The notes beneath the pieces were generated by a model that was given only the letters and a program-made list of their open reading frames with translations, searched no databases and was not told the DNA's origin. This document shows, piece after piece, positions 35,825 through 43,460 of a stretch of DNA of 64,000 bases. How positions within the stretch are numbered: the first letter of the stretch is position 1; every line of letters starts with the position of its first letter. Both the position numbers and the translations under genes were made by a program. The DNA comes from Histidinibacterium aquaticum (GTDB taxonomy: Bacteria; Pseudomonadota; Alphaproteobacteria; Rhodobacterales; Rhodobacteraceae). The stretch spans positions 589,041-653,040 of the forward strand of contig NZ_VYQE01000003.1 in the NCBI RefSeq assembly GCF_008710275.1, read 5' to 3'.

Positions 35825-36856
35825 GTGGCCGACAGAGTAACCGCGTTAAAACAGTATGCCCGGTTGGAGAGTACCGGGCTCTGGCGTCCCGACCCGGACG
35901 CCCAACGGCGCGATGTCATCGTCTCCTTCGGGGAAGCCACGCTCGTCGTCTCCGACGGCTCCGGGCGCGCGCTGACCCACTGGTCGCTGCCCGCCATCGA
36001 GCGGCTCAATCCCAAGGATTTCCCCGCGCTCTACGCCCCGGACACCGAGGGGCTCGAGACGCTCGAGATCGCCGAGGAGGACATGATCGATGCCATCGAA
36101 CGTGTCCGACGGGTGGTCGCGCGCTCTCGGCCCCGGCCGGGACGGCTCCGCGTCGTCGGCGTCGCGCTCTCCATCGCAGCGGTCCTCGCGCTCGGGGTAT
36201 TCTGGCTCCCCGGTGCACTGATCGAGCAGACGTTGGCCGCCGTGCCTGCCGCGAAACGGTCGGAGATCGGCGCGACGGTCCTCGGCCACCTGCAGCGCCT
36301 GACCGGTCCCGCCTGCCGTTCTCCCGCAGGACAGCAGGCCCTTTCCGAGCTTCGGACGCGGGTGCTCGGGCCCGGAGCCGGCGGGCAGCTGATCGTGCTG
36401 CCCTCCGGCCAGGTCGGCTCGCTCTACCTGCCCGGCGGGATCATCGCCCTGGGCCGTCCGCTGGTCGAGGAGGTGGAGGATCCCACCGTCACGGCTGGCC
36501 ATGTCCTGGCCACCGCGGCGCAGGTGCAGGTCCGCGATCCGCTCGAAGCCATCCTGCGCGAGGCCGGGCTGCGGGCGACCTTCCGGCTCTTCACCACCGG
36601 CGACCTGCCGCCGGAGACGCTCTCGACACACGCGGAGACGATCCTGGCCGCGCCGCCCCCTCCGCCCGACGCCGAGGTGCTTCTTCCGCTCTTCGAGGCG
36701 GCCGAGTTGCCGGTCCGGCCCTATGCCTATTCGCGGGACGAGACCGGGGAAAGCGTCCTGCCTCTCATCGAGGCCGACCCGATGGAGGGCCGCGACGTGC
36801 CGCTCGTCATGCGCGACAGCGACTGGGTGGCGCTTCAGAACATCTGCGGCGGCTGA
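35825..36856 (+). CDS. Membrane protein with M48-like domain lacking the HExxH motif
   Basis: A 343-residue protein from GTG 35825. The N-terminal soluble part (about 1-100) has FGEATLVVSDGSGRALTHWSLPAIERLNP. One membrane helix lies at 108-129 (RVVGVALSIAAVLALGVFWL). The C-terminal domain has LYLPGGIIALGRPLVEEVEDP followed by AGHVLATAAQVQVRDPLEAILREAGLRATFRLFTTG. This is the spacing of M48-type metallopeptidases (GG.I.ltr.l......HE..H...rDPL), but the zinc-binding HExxH is replaced by AGHVL. It is therefore probably a non-catalytic relative; the resemblance is my reading and unproven. It lies downstream of metK. Confidence 0.75.
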   Translation: MADRVTALKQYARLESTGLWRPDPDAQRRDVIVSFGEATLVVSDGSGRALTHWSLPAIERLNPKDFPALYAPDTEGLETLEIAEEDMIDAIERVRRVVARSRPRPGRLRVVGVALSIAAVLALGVFWLPGALIEQTLAAVPAAKRSEIGATVLGHLQRLTGPACRSPAGQQALSELRTRVLGPGAGGQLIVLPSGQVGSLYLPGGIIALGRPLVEEVEDPTVTAGHVLATAAQVQVRDPLEAILREAGLRATFRLFTTGDLPPETLSTHAETILAAPPPPPDAEVLLPLFEAAELPVRPYAYSRDETGESVLPLIEADPMEGRDVPLVMRDSDWVALQNICGG

Positions 36857-36883
36857 CGCGGGTCACCCTTTGGGGCGGTCCGC

Positions 36884-37960
36884 TCAGAACGGCCGGACGT
36901 ACCCGCGGTAGGGATTGATCCGCCCGTCCTCCCAGACCCGCTGGTAGCCGGGAGGCGGCGCGGGAATGGACCGCGCGATCGCGACCGGATTGGCGACGGA
37001 GACAGGCTGCCCCGCCTCGGGGGCGGCGGTAAAGAAGACATTCCGGGTCGCAACACGCACCTCGCCCGGCGGGTTCGAGGCCGGGATGTCGCCAGCAACT
37101 GAGACGCCGGACCAGGGAGCGCAATCCACAGGCGCGCCGATCCGCGCGAGGTAGGAGATGGCCTCGGCACTGAGGCCGGGACATGTCGCGGCCGGAGCGG
37201 CGGGCTGCGGAACCGGGCTGCCGGCCTGCCCGGCGGTGACCGGAGCCGAGGGCGCCACCGGGGCCGTCGGCTGCGGCGCGGGCGCCTGCACGACGGTCGG
37301 CGCGGGCGCCCGGACCACCTGCGGCGCGGGGTCGGTGTCGCAGACCACGGGCTGACCGGTGGTCCGGTTCAGGAAGCTCTCTCCGGTCGTCTCGATCCGC
37401 GCGCAGATCGTCTGTCGCGACACCCGGATCGCTCCATCCGGGCCCGGCGCGGGCAGGCCGGCGAAGCGGCGGGGGGCCTCGGCCGGAACTGACACCGGCT
37501 GACCGTCGGGCGTCACCCGGTTGATCTGGGGCGAGGGCCGGCTCGGCGCGGCGCTCTGTGCAGCGGTCTCGACCACGCGCGGGGCGGCGGTCGGGGCCGG
37601 GGGCGTCTCGGCGACCTGCCGGACCGGCGTCTCCGCCGGGGCCGGTGCATCGGCCTCGGTCACGATGCGCGGTTCGGGTGCGGCGGGGGCCCGGGGGCCC
37701 GGCGTGTTCGTGGGCTGGAACCCGCAGAGCGGCTGCCGTTCGCGGTTCACCCGGGGGATCCAGTTGGTCGCCCCGCCAATGCCCGCGCGCACGAAGGCGC
37801 AGCCACGGCTGTCGATGTACTGCCCGCCCTCGTAGCCCGCTGGCGGAGCGGGTTGAGGCCCGCCCACGTCGGAGAGGCTCTGCGCCGAGGCCGAATTGGC
37901 CCCGGCCAAGCCCGCGAAACCGGCAACGGCGAGCGCCAGGAACACGCTGGATGTCTGCAT
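36884..37960 (-). CDS. Exported Pro/Ala-rich protein with Cys-Cys modules (SPOR-like type)
   Basis: A 358-residue protein; start ATG 37960 opens a signal peptide (MQTSSVFLALAVAGFAGLAGANSASAQ). After it comes YIDSRGCAFVRAG..GATNWIPRVNRERQPLCGF, with a Cys pair 25 residues apart. A long Pro/Ala/Val low-complexity linker follows, with a second pair in ICARIETTGESFLNRTTGQPVVC. The C-terminus GYQRVWEDGRINPYRGYVRPF is typical of exported, often SPOR-annotated, proteins of Rhodobacterales. It is likely an envelope protein; the binding partner is unknown. It is 67 bases downstream of upp on the same strand. Confidence 0.8.
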   Translation of the reverse strand: MQTSSVFLALAVAGFAGLAGANSASAQSLSDVGGPQPAPPAGYEGGQYIDSRGCAFVRAGIGGATNWIPRVNRERQPLCGFQPTNTPGPRAPAAPEPRIVTEADAPAPAETPVRQVAETPPAPTAAPRVVETAAQSAAPSRPSPQINRVTPDGQPVSVPAEAPRRFAGLPAPGPDGAIRVSRQTICARIETTGESFLNRTTGQPVVCDTDPAPQVVRAPAPTVVQAPAPQPTAPVAPSAPVTAGQAGSPVPQPAAPAATCPGLSAEAISYLARIGAPVDCAPWSGVSVAGDIPASNPPGEVRVATRNVFFTAAPEAGQPVSVANPVAIARSIPAPPPGYQRVWEDGRINPYRGYVRPF

Positions 37961-38027
37961 CGAAGCCCCCAAGGCGTTTGCCCGGAGGATGCAGGACAGA
38001 CTGTTTCTTGTAAAGTGACGCCGGGGC

Positions 38028-38660
38028 TTATTTCGTACCGAACATTCGGTCACCCGCATCCCCTAGCCCGGGGACAATATATCCACGGTCGTCGAGATAA
38101 TTGTCCACAGCTGCTGTGACGATCGGGACGTCGGGGTGCGCCTCCTTCATCCGCTGCACGCCTTCGGGCGCCGCAAGCAGGCAGAGGAACCGGATGTTCG
38201 TCGCCCCGGCCTGCTTGATGAGGTCGATGGCCGCCGCCGACGAGTTGCCGGTCGCCAGCATCGGGTCGACGGCGATGACGAGACGATCCTCGAGGCCGGA
38301 GGGCAGCTTGCAGTAGTATTGCACCGGCTGGAGCGTCTCCTCGTCGCGGTAGAGGCCGACGAAGCCCACCCGGGCCGCCGGTATCAGGTCGAGCACGCCG
38401 TCCAGCAGGCCGTTGCCCGCCCGCAGGATCGAGACCAGCGCCATCTTCTTGCCCTCGATCGCCGGAGCGTCCATCGGCTCGAGCGGCGTCTCGATGTGCT
38501 TCGTGGTCATCGGCAGTTCGCGGGTGATCTCGTAGGCCAGCAGGTGGCTGATCTCGCGCAGGAGCCGGCGGAAGGAGTTGGTCGATGTGTCCTTCTCGCG
38601 CATGAGCGTGAGCTTGTGCTGCACCAGCGGGTGGTCGACGACGGTCAGATGCTCGGTCAT
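38028..38660 (-). CDS. upp: Uracil phosphoribosyltransferase
   Basis: A 210-residue enzyme converting uracil and PRPP to UMP. The PRPP-binding motif is [25 protein letters not shown] and the uracil-binding C-terminal block is [20 protein letters not shown]-terminal [25 protein letters not shown] is diagnostic. Its start overlaps the add stop by four bases. It is the last gene of the nucleoside-salvage operon cdd-deoA-deoB-add-upp. Confidence 0.97.
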   Translation of the reverse strand: MTEHLTVVDHPLVQHKLTLMREKDTSTNSFRRLLREISHLLAYEITRELPMTTKHIETPLEPMDAPAIEGKKMALVSILRAGNGLLDGVLDLIPAARVGFVGLYRDEETLQPVQYYCKLPSGLEDRLVIAVDPMLATGNSSAAAIDLIKQAGATNIRFLCLLAAPEGVQRMKEAHPDVPIVTAAVDNYLDDRGYIVPGLGDAGDRMFGTK

Positions 38661-39646
38661 GGGCGGTCCTTCAGCTTGGCGCGGATACGGTCCTTCGTCT
38701 CCGCGTCGCAGAAGGCGGCGTCAAGGGCCACATGGGTGAGTTCGGCGAAGTCCTCTTCGCCCCATCCGAAGGCGCGCTCCAGCCCCTCGAACTCGCGGGT
38801 CATCGTGGTGTGGAAGAACGGCGGGTCGTCGGTGGAGACGGTCACCTTCACGCCGCGCTCGCGCAGCCGCGCGATGGGGTGCTTCGGCCAGTCCCCGGTG
38901 GCCTTGAGCACCACGTTGGAGCCGGGGCAGACCTCCAGCACCACGCCGTCCTCGGCAAGCCGGTCGACGAGGGCGAGATCGCGGATCGCGTTGACGCCGT
39001 GACCGATCCGCTCGACTCCGAGATCGGTCAGAGTATCGGCAACCATGTCGGGCCCGCCCCATTCGCCCGCGTGGCAGGTCAGGTGCAGGCCGGCCTCCCG
39101 CGCGCAGTCGAACGCCCAGCGGTAGTCCTTGGGCCGACCCACCTGTTCGGCGCCGGCCATGCCGAAGCCGCGCAGGAACGTGCCCTGCGTCTCGGCGGCG
39201 CAGATCGCCGGGGCGCGCGACTTCTCCGGGCCGAAATGCCGGATGCAGGTCACGATGCCGCGCAGGGTGATGCCGAACTTGCGCTCGCCCTCCTCCGCCG
39301 CGCTCTCGATCGCCGCGAGATAGTCGCGCCAGGCGCCCACGTCCCCTCCGCCGCAGAAATCGGGGGAGAGGAAGGTCTCGGAATAGACCACCCCGTGCGA
39401 GGCGCTCTCCTCCAGCACGGCGAGGGTCAGGCGGTGGTAGTCCTCCGGCGTCTTCAGGACGGTGCAGGCGGCCTCGTAGACCTGAAGGAAATGCTCGAAG
39501 CCGCGGTAGGCGTAGCCTCCGTCCTCGGTGAAGACCGCGGAAAGGTCGGTGCCCTTCTCCTGCGCGAGGCCGCGGATGAAGGCGGGCGGTGCGGCGCCCT
39601 CGTGGTGCAGGTGCAGCTCTACCTTGGGAAAGTCGCGCCAGGTCAT
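38657..39646 (-). CDS. add: Adenosine deaminase
   Basis: A 329-residue zinc enzyme deaminating adenosine/deoxyadenosine. Metal ligands begin with [11 protein letters not shown] (the usual motif is HLHLDG/EG, so the HH is a variant). [13 protein letters not shown] holds the catalytic Glu-region, RIGHGVNAI another His, and [11 protein letters not shown] the aspartates. ATG 39646 with GAAGGA upstream is chosen over the in-frame ATG at 39697. It follows deoB by 54 bases and overlaps upp by four. Confidence 0.94.
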   Translation of the reverse strand: MTWRDFPKVELHLHHEGAAPPAFIRGLAQEKGTDLSAVFTEDGGYAYRGFEHFLQVYEAACTVLKTPEDYHRLTLAVLEESASHGVVYSETFLSPDFCGGGDVGAWRDYLAAIESAAEEGERKFGITLRGIVTCIRHFGPEKSRAPAICAAETQGTFLRGFGMAGAEQVGRPKDYRWAFDCAREAGLHLTCHAGEWGGPDMVADTLTDLGVERIGHGVNAIRDLALVDRLAEDGVVLEVCPGSNVVLKATGDWPKHPIARLRERGVKVTVSTDDPPFFHTTMTREFEGLERAFGWGEEDFAELTHVALDAAFCDAETKDRIRAKLKDRP

Positions 39647-39700
39647 CGGAGGGTCCTTCGTGTCTATCGTGGGCGGGGACCGTCTAGCGCCGATCACCGC

Positions 39701-40876
39701 TCAGAGGAAGGAGGTCCCCGGCCCCTGCGACGGGACGTTCAGATGCGCGGCGACCGAAGCGGCGACGTCGGAGAAGGCGAGCAGCCCCAGCTCGCGCCGG
39801 CCGATCCCGTGGCACAGCACCGGCACCCGCTCGCGCGTGTGGTCGGTGCCGACCCAGGTCGGGTCGTTGCCGTGATCCGCCGTGACGATGAGCAGGTCGT
39901 CCTCCCGCAGCCCCTCGATCAGCCGGCCCAGCTCGGCGTCGAACCACTCCAGGTGGCCCTTGTAGCCCTCGGGGTCGCGGCGGTGGCCGTAGAGGCTGTC
40001 GAACTCGACGAAGTTGGCGAAGACCAGCGCACCGTCGGCGGCCTCGCCCGAAAGGTCGTGCAGGTGGCCCATGAGCGTCCGGTCGTCGCCCTTGCGGACC
40101 TCGTCGATGCCGCGCATCGAGAAGATGTCGCCGATCTTGCCGACCGCATGCACCGGCTGCCCTGCGCCCTGCACCCAGTCACAGAGCGTGGGTTCCGGCG
40201 GCGCGAGGGCGAAGTCCTTGCGGTTCTGGGTACGGCGGAAGTCTCCGGGCTCGCCCACGAAGGGCCGCGCGATGACCCGCCCCACGTTCATGCCGTGCAG
40301 CGTCGGCGCCAGGTCCTTGCAGAGCTTCAGCAGCCGCTCGAGACCGAAGTGCTCCTCGTGCGCGGCGATCTGGAAGACGCTGTCGGCGGAGGTGTAGCAG
40401 ATCGGCCAGCCGGTCTCGATATGGCGCTCGCCCTCCTCCTCGATGATCGCGGTGCCGGGGGCGTGGCGGTTGCCGAGGATGTCGTCGGTGCCCGCGAGGC
40501 GGCAGACCTCGGCAACCAGGTCATCCGGGAAACAGGGATGCGTGTCGGGAAAGGTGTGCCACTCCCACGGCACCGGCACTCCGGCGAGCTCCCAGTGGCC
40601 CGAGGGCGTGTCCTTGCCGCGGCTGGTCTCCGTGGCCGCGCCCCAGGCGCCCCGCGGATTCGCGTCGAAGCCGCAGTCGTCGACGCCGGAGGCGAGGCGC
40701 AGGGCGGCACCGAGGCCCAGCCGCTCCATCACCGGCACCGAAAGGCCCACGGCCTCGGCGATGTGGCCCACGGTGTTCGCGCCGCTGTCGGGCGTCTTGC
40801 CGTTGAAGTAGTCGCCGGCATCCGGCGCGCCGCCGATGCCCACGCTGTCGATGACGATGAGAAAGGCGCGGCTCAT
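39701..40876 (-). CDS. deoB: Phosphopentomutase
   Basis: A 391-residue alkaline-phosphatase-superfamily enzyme interconverting (deoxy)ribose 1- and 5-phosphates. The N-terminal metal site is AFLIVIDSVGIGGAPDA with Asp. TPSGHWELAG holds the phosphorylated-threonine region, and the C-terminal metal site is LIVTADHGNDPTWVGTDHTRERVPVL. It overlaps deoA by four bases. No deoC (deoxyribose-phosphate aldolase) is seen in the window, so the next step must be encoded elsewhere. Confidence 0.97.
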   Translation of the reverse strand: MSRAFLIVIDSVGIGGAPDAGDYFNGKTPDSGANTVGHIAEAVGLSVPVMERLGLGAALRLASGVDDCGFDANPRGAWGAATETSRGKDTPSGHWELAGVPVPWEWHTFPDTHPCFPDDLVAEVCRLAGTDDILGNRHAPGTAIIEEEGERHIETGWPICYTSADSVFQIAAHEEHFGLERLLKLCKDLAPTLHGMNVGRVIARPFVGEPGDFRRTQNRKDFALAPPEPTLCDWVQGAGQPVHAVGKIGDIFSMRGIDEVRKGDDRTLMGHLHDLSGEAADGALVFANFVEFDSLYGHRRDPEGYKGHLEWFDAELGRLIEGLREDDLLIVTADHGNDPTWVGTDHTRERVPVLCHGIGRRELGLLAFSDVAASVAAHLNVPSQGPGTSFL

Positions 40877-42180
40877 GGGTCGATCCGTCCTCTGAGGAGG
40901 GGCGCGGTCTCGGGGGATGCGCCCAAGGTGATGGCCGAGAGGATGCGATGCGCGGCGCGCTCGGCCTCCTCCTCGGTCCGGGCATGGAGCGTGCAGAGCG
41001 GGTCGCCGCGGGCGACCTCGGTGCCCAGCGGCAGGACGTCGGAGAGGCCGACCGAGGGGTCGACGCGGTCGCTCTCGACCTGCCGACCGCCGCCGAGGCC
41101 CACGACTGCGAGACCCAGCGCCTCGCCGTCGATGGCGGCGACGTGGCCGGCCTCCGGGGCGGGAACCTCGCCGACCACGGGCGCCGCGGGCAGGTGCGTG
41201 CGCCAGTCGACCTCCATGTCGGGCGGTCCGCCGAGTTCGGCGACCATGCGGGCGAAATGGCTCATGGCGCGTCCCGAGGAAATCGCCTCGGCGATCTGCT
41301 CCTCCGCCTCGCCCTCGGCCTGTCCCGCGAGCGCCAGCAGGCGACCGCCCAGCGCGACGGTCAGGTCGTGAAGGCGCGGCGCGGCGAGCCGGTTGCCGGA
41401 GAGCACCTCCATCGAGACGGCGACCTCCAGCGCGTTGCCGAGCGAGGGCGCGAGCGGCTGGTCCATGTCCGTGACGAGCGCGGCGGTCGGACAGCCCGCG
41501 CCGTTGGCGGTGTCCACGAGGCTGCGGGCAAGAGCCGTCGCATCCTCTTCCGTCTTCATGAAGGCGCCGGAGCCTGTCTTCACGTCGAGGACTAGGCCCT
41601 CCAGCCCCGCGGCGAGCTTCTTGCTGAGGATCGAGGCCGTGATGAGGTCGATCGATTCCACCGTCGCGCTCACGTCGCGCACGGCGTAGAGGCGACGGTC
41701 GGCGGGCGCGATGCGGCCCGTGGCGCCGACGATGGCGCAGCCGGTGGCGCGGACCACGCGGGAGAGCTCCGCCTCCTCGATCTGGACGCGGACGCCGGGG
41801 ATGGACTCCATCTTGTCGAGCGTGCCGCCCGTGTGGCCGAGCCCCCGGCCCGAGATCATGGGCACGTAGACCCCGCAGGCCGCCAGCGCCGGGGCGAGGA
41901 CGAGGCTCACGCAGTCCCCCACCCCGCCGGTCGAATGCTTGTCGAGCACCGGCCCGGGCAGGTCCCAGTCCAGCACGTCGCCCGAATCGCGCATCGCCAG
42001 CGTCAGGGCGACGCGCGCCGGATCGGCGAGCCCGTTGAGGTAGACCGCCATGGCGAAGGCCCCGGCCTGGGCGTCGCTCACTTCTCCCGAGGCGAGCCCC
42101 CGCGCGAACCAGGCGAGATCGTCGCGCGACGGCGCCTCGCCCTCGCGGACGGCATGGATGACGGAACGGGCGTCGGTCAC
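40873..42180 (-). CDS. deoA: Thymidine phosphorylase
   Basis: A 435-residue pyrimidine-nucleoside phosphorylase. The conserved phosphate-binding block is LDKHSTGGVGDCVSLVLAPALAACG, then MISGRGLGHTGGTLDKMESIPG, LVLDVKTGSGAFMK and LVTDMDQPLAPSLGNALEV. It begins inside a four-base overlap with cdd. It cleaves thymidine/deoxyuridine to base plus deoxyribose 1-phosphate, which DeoB then uses. Confidence 0.97.
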   Translation of the reverse strand: MTDARSVIHAVREGEAPSRDDLAWFARGLASGEVSDAQAGAFAMAVYLNGLADPARVALTLAMRDSGDVLDWDLPGPVLDKHSTGGVGDCVSLVLAPALAACGVYVPMISGRGLGHTGGTLDKMESIPGVRVQIEEAELSRVVRATGCAIVGATGRIAPADRRLYAVRDVSATVESIDLITASILSKKLAAGLEGLVLDVKTGSGAFMKTEEDATALARSLVDTANGAGCPTAALVTDMDQPLAPSLGNALEVAVSMEVLSGNRLAAPRLHDLTVALGGRLLALAGQAEGEAEEQIAEAISSGRAMSHFARMVAELGGPPDMEVDWRTHLPAAPVVGEVPAPEAGHVAAIDGEALGLAVVGLGGGRQVESDRVDPSVGLSDVLPLGTEVARGDPLCTLHARTEEEAERAAHRILSAITLGASPETAPLLRGRIDP

Positions 42181-42569
42181 GTCCGGCTCATCTGCGCCGC
42201 GTCGAAGACACCCGGAAGCAGGGCACCGATGGTGGTCTCCTGCACGGTCCCATCGGTATTGGCGAGCGTGACCTTCACGTCCTCCGCGCCGAACTCCGCC
42301 AGCTTCTGGCGGCAGCCGCCGCAGGGAGAGACCGGCACCGGGCTGTCGGCGATCACCGCGATCTCGGCGATCTCCTTCTCACCGGCGGCGACCATCGCGG
42401 CGATGGCCCCGGCCTCGGCGCATGTGCCTTCCGGGTAGGCCACGTTCTCGACGTTGCAGCCGACGTAGACACCGCCGCCCGCCCCCCGGATCGCGGCGCC
42501 GACCTTGAAGCCGGAATAGGGCACGTGGGCGTTCTCCCGCACCGCGCGGGCGTCGTCGATCAGCGACAT
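42177..42569 (-). CDS. cdd: Cytidine deaminase
   Basis: A 130-residue homotetrameric-type cytidine deaminase. The zinc and proton-shuttle motifs are TCAEAGAI (Cys-Ala-Glu) and SPCGGCRQKL. N-terminal HVPYSGFKVGAA and VGCNVENVAYPEG complete the family pattern. Start ATG 42569 has GAGGAG six bases upstream; the ATG two codons earlier abuts the same site and is not favoured. It is the first gene of the salvage operon and divergent from the DUF3072 genes. Confidence 0.95.
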   Translation of the reverse strand: MSLIDDARAVRENAHVPYSGFKVGAAIRGAGGGVYVGCNVENVAYPEGTCAEAGAIAAMVAAGEKEIAEIAVIADSPVPVSPCGGCRQKLAEFGAEDVKVTLANTDGTVQETTIGALLPGVFDAAQMSRT

Positions 42570-42690
42570 GGGCATCTCCTCGGGCAGTGACCCAATCGTG
42601 AATCGCGGGCCCGGGGATGGCAAGGGCCCACGGGGAACCCCGCGCGGCGTCATCGGGTTGACCGGGCGATACCTCAAGGAGGTCCCAAGG

Positions 42691-42894
42691 ATGATACCCC
42701 CCACCGCGAAACCCGTTCTCGACGAACCCGAAGCCGAAACCGAAGAGGGCCCCGACGCGCCCATGACAGAGGATCAGGCGCGCGAGCTGCGCGCGCTCTG
42801 CGAGGAGCTGGGCGAGGAGTTCGACACCAGCCTCACCGAGCGCCAGGCCAACGCCCGCATCGACGCCCTGAAAGAGCGGAAGGAGCAGTCATGA
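42691..42894 (+). CDS. DUF3072 protein, tandem copy 1
   Basis: A 67-residue acidic protein, ATG 42691 with GGAGG eight bases upstream. After a 24-residue acidic leader comes the DUF3072 core MTEDQARELRALCEELGEEF with D.SLTE.QA..RIDAL. The core is two predicted helices. Its function is unknown; the core resembles SAP-like or lysine-rich helix pairs of DNA-associated proteins, but this is not established. Its stop overlaps the start of copy 2 by four bases. Confidence 0.85.
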   Translation: MIPPTAKPVLDEPEAETEEGPDAPMTEDQARELRALCEELGEEFDTSLTERQANARIDALKERKEQS

Positions 42895-43094
42895 GCACCA
42901 ACATCCAGCCGGTCCGCGGCATCTTCGACGCGATCCAGCGAGACGAATTCGGGCCGAACGACGACATGACGCCGGAACAGGCCGCCCGCCTGCGCGAGCT
43001 CGCCGACAAGACCGGCGAGCCGATGGACGGCAACCTGACCAAGCTCCAGGCGCAGAAGCGCATCGCCGCGCTCGAGGAGCAGGTTAAGGAGTGA
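42891..43094 (+). CDS. DUF3072 protein, tandem copy 2
   Basis: A 67-residue protein overlapping copy 1 by ATGA. The core reads MTPEQAARLRELADKTGEPM, then DGNLTKLQAQKRIAAL. The N-terminus (NIQPVRGIFDAIQRDEFGPND) differs from copies 1 and 3. A strong terminator follows its stop, so copies 1 and 2 are one transcript. Confidence 0.85.
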   Translation: MSTNIQPVRGIFDAIQRDEFGPNDDMTPEQAARLRELADKTGEPMDGNLTKLQAQKRIAALEEQVKE

Positions 43095-43099
43095 TGCCG

Positions 43100-43138
43100 C
43101 GCCGCGGAGGGAACCCCCGACCCTCCGCGGCGTTTTTC
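43100..43138 (+). terminator. Rho-independent terminator after DUF3072 copy 2
   Basis: CGCCGCGGAGGG and CCCTCCGCGGCG form a perfect 12-bp stem around AACCCCCGA, followed by TTTTTC. Confidence 0.93.
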
Positions 43139-43164
43139 ATGAGAACATTAGGGGAACAAGTTCC

Positions 43165-43377
43165 ATGACCGACCGACCGAAAGTTGAGACCCCCGGCAAT
43201 GCCGACAAGCCCGTCGAGAGCTGGACCACCGGCGACGAGGCGATGACAGGGGCGCAGGCCTCCTACCTCAAAACGCTTTGCGAAGAGGCGGGAGAGACCT
43301 TCGACGACAGCCTGAGCAAGGCCGAGGCCTCGCGCCGGATCGACGCCCTGCAGGCGGAGACCGGGCGCGGCCAATAG
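43165..43377 (+). CDS. DUF3072 protein, tandem copy 3
   Basis: A 70-residue protein. ESWTTGDEAMTGAQASYLKTL, then CEEAGETFDDSLSKAEASRRIDAL is the most canonical DUF3072 sequence of the three (including the WTTGDEPMT-like lead-in). It sits after the terminator of copies 1-2, so it has its own promoter or depends on readthrough. AGGGGAA precedes the ATG, within a small dyad GGAAC-AA-GTTCC (43154-43165) that overlaps the start codon. The function is unknown. Confidence 0.87.
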   Translation: MTDRPKVETPGNADKPVESWTTGDEAMTGAQASYLKTLCEEAGETFDDSLSKAEASRRIDALQAETGRGQ

Positions 43378-43425
43378 CGCAAGCTTCATTTGCCAAGCCG
43401 CCCCGGCGGGAGTAAGCCCTCCGCC

Positions 43426-43447
43426 AATGGTTTAACGTTAAACCATT
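43426..43447. promoter_or_regulatory. Perfect 22-bp palindrome upstream of maeB
   Basis: AATGGTTTAAC (43426-43436) is followed without a gap by its exact reverse complement GTTAAACCATT (43437-43447). It ends three bases before the GGAGGG ribosome site and 13 before the maeB ATG. Such a gapless full palindrome next to a start is operator-like (LacI/GntR-type geometry). Confidence 0.65.
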
Positions 43448-43460
43448 CTCGGAGGGACAG

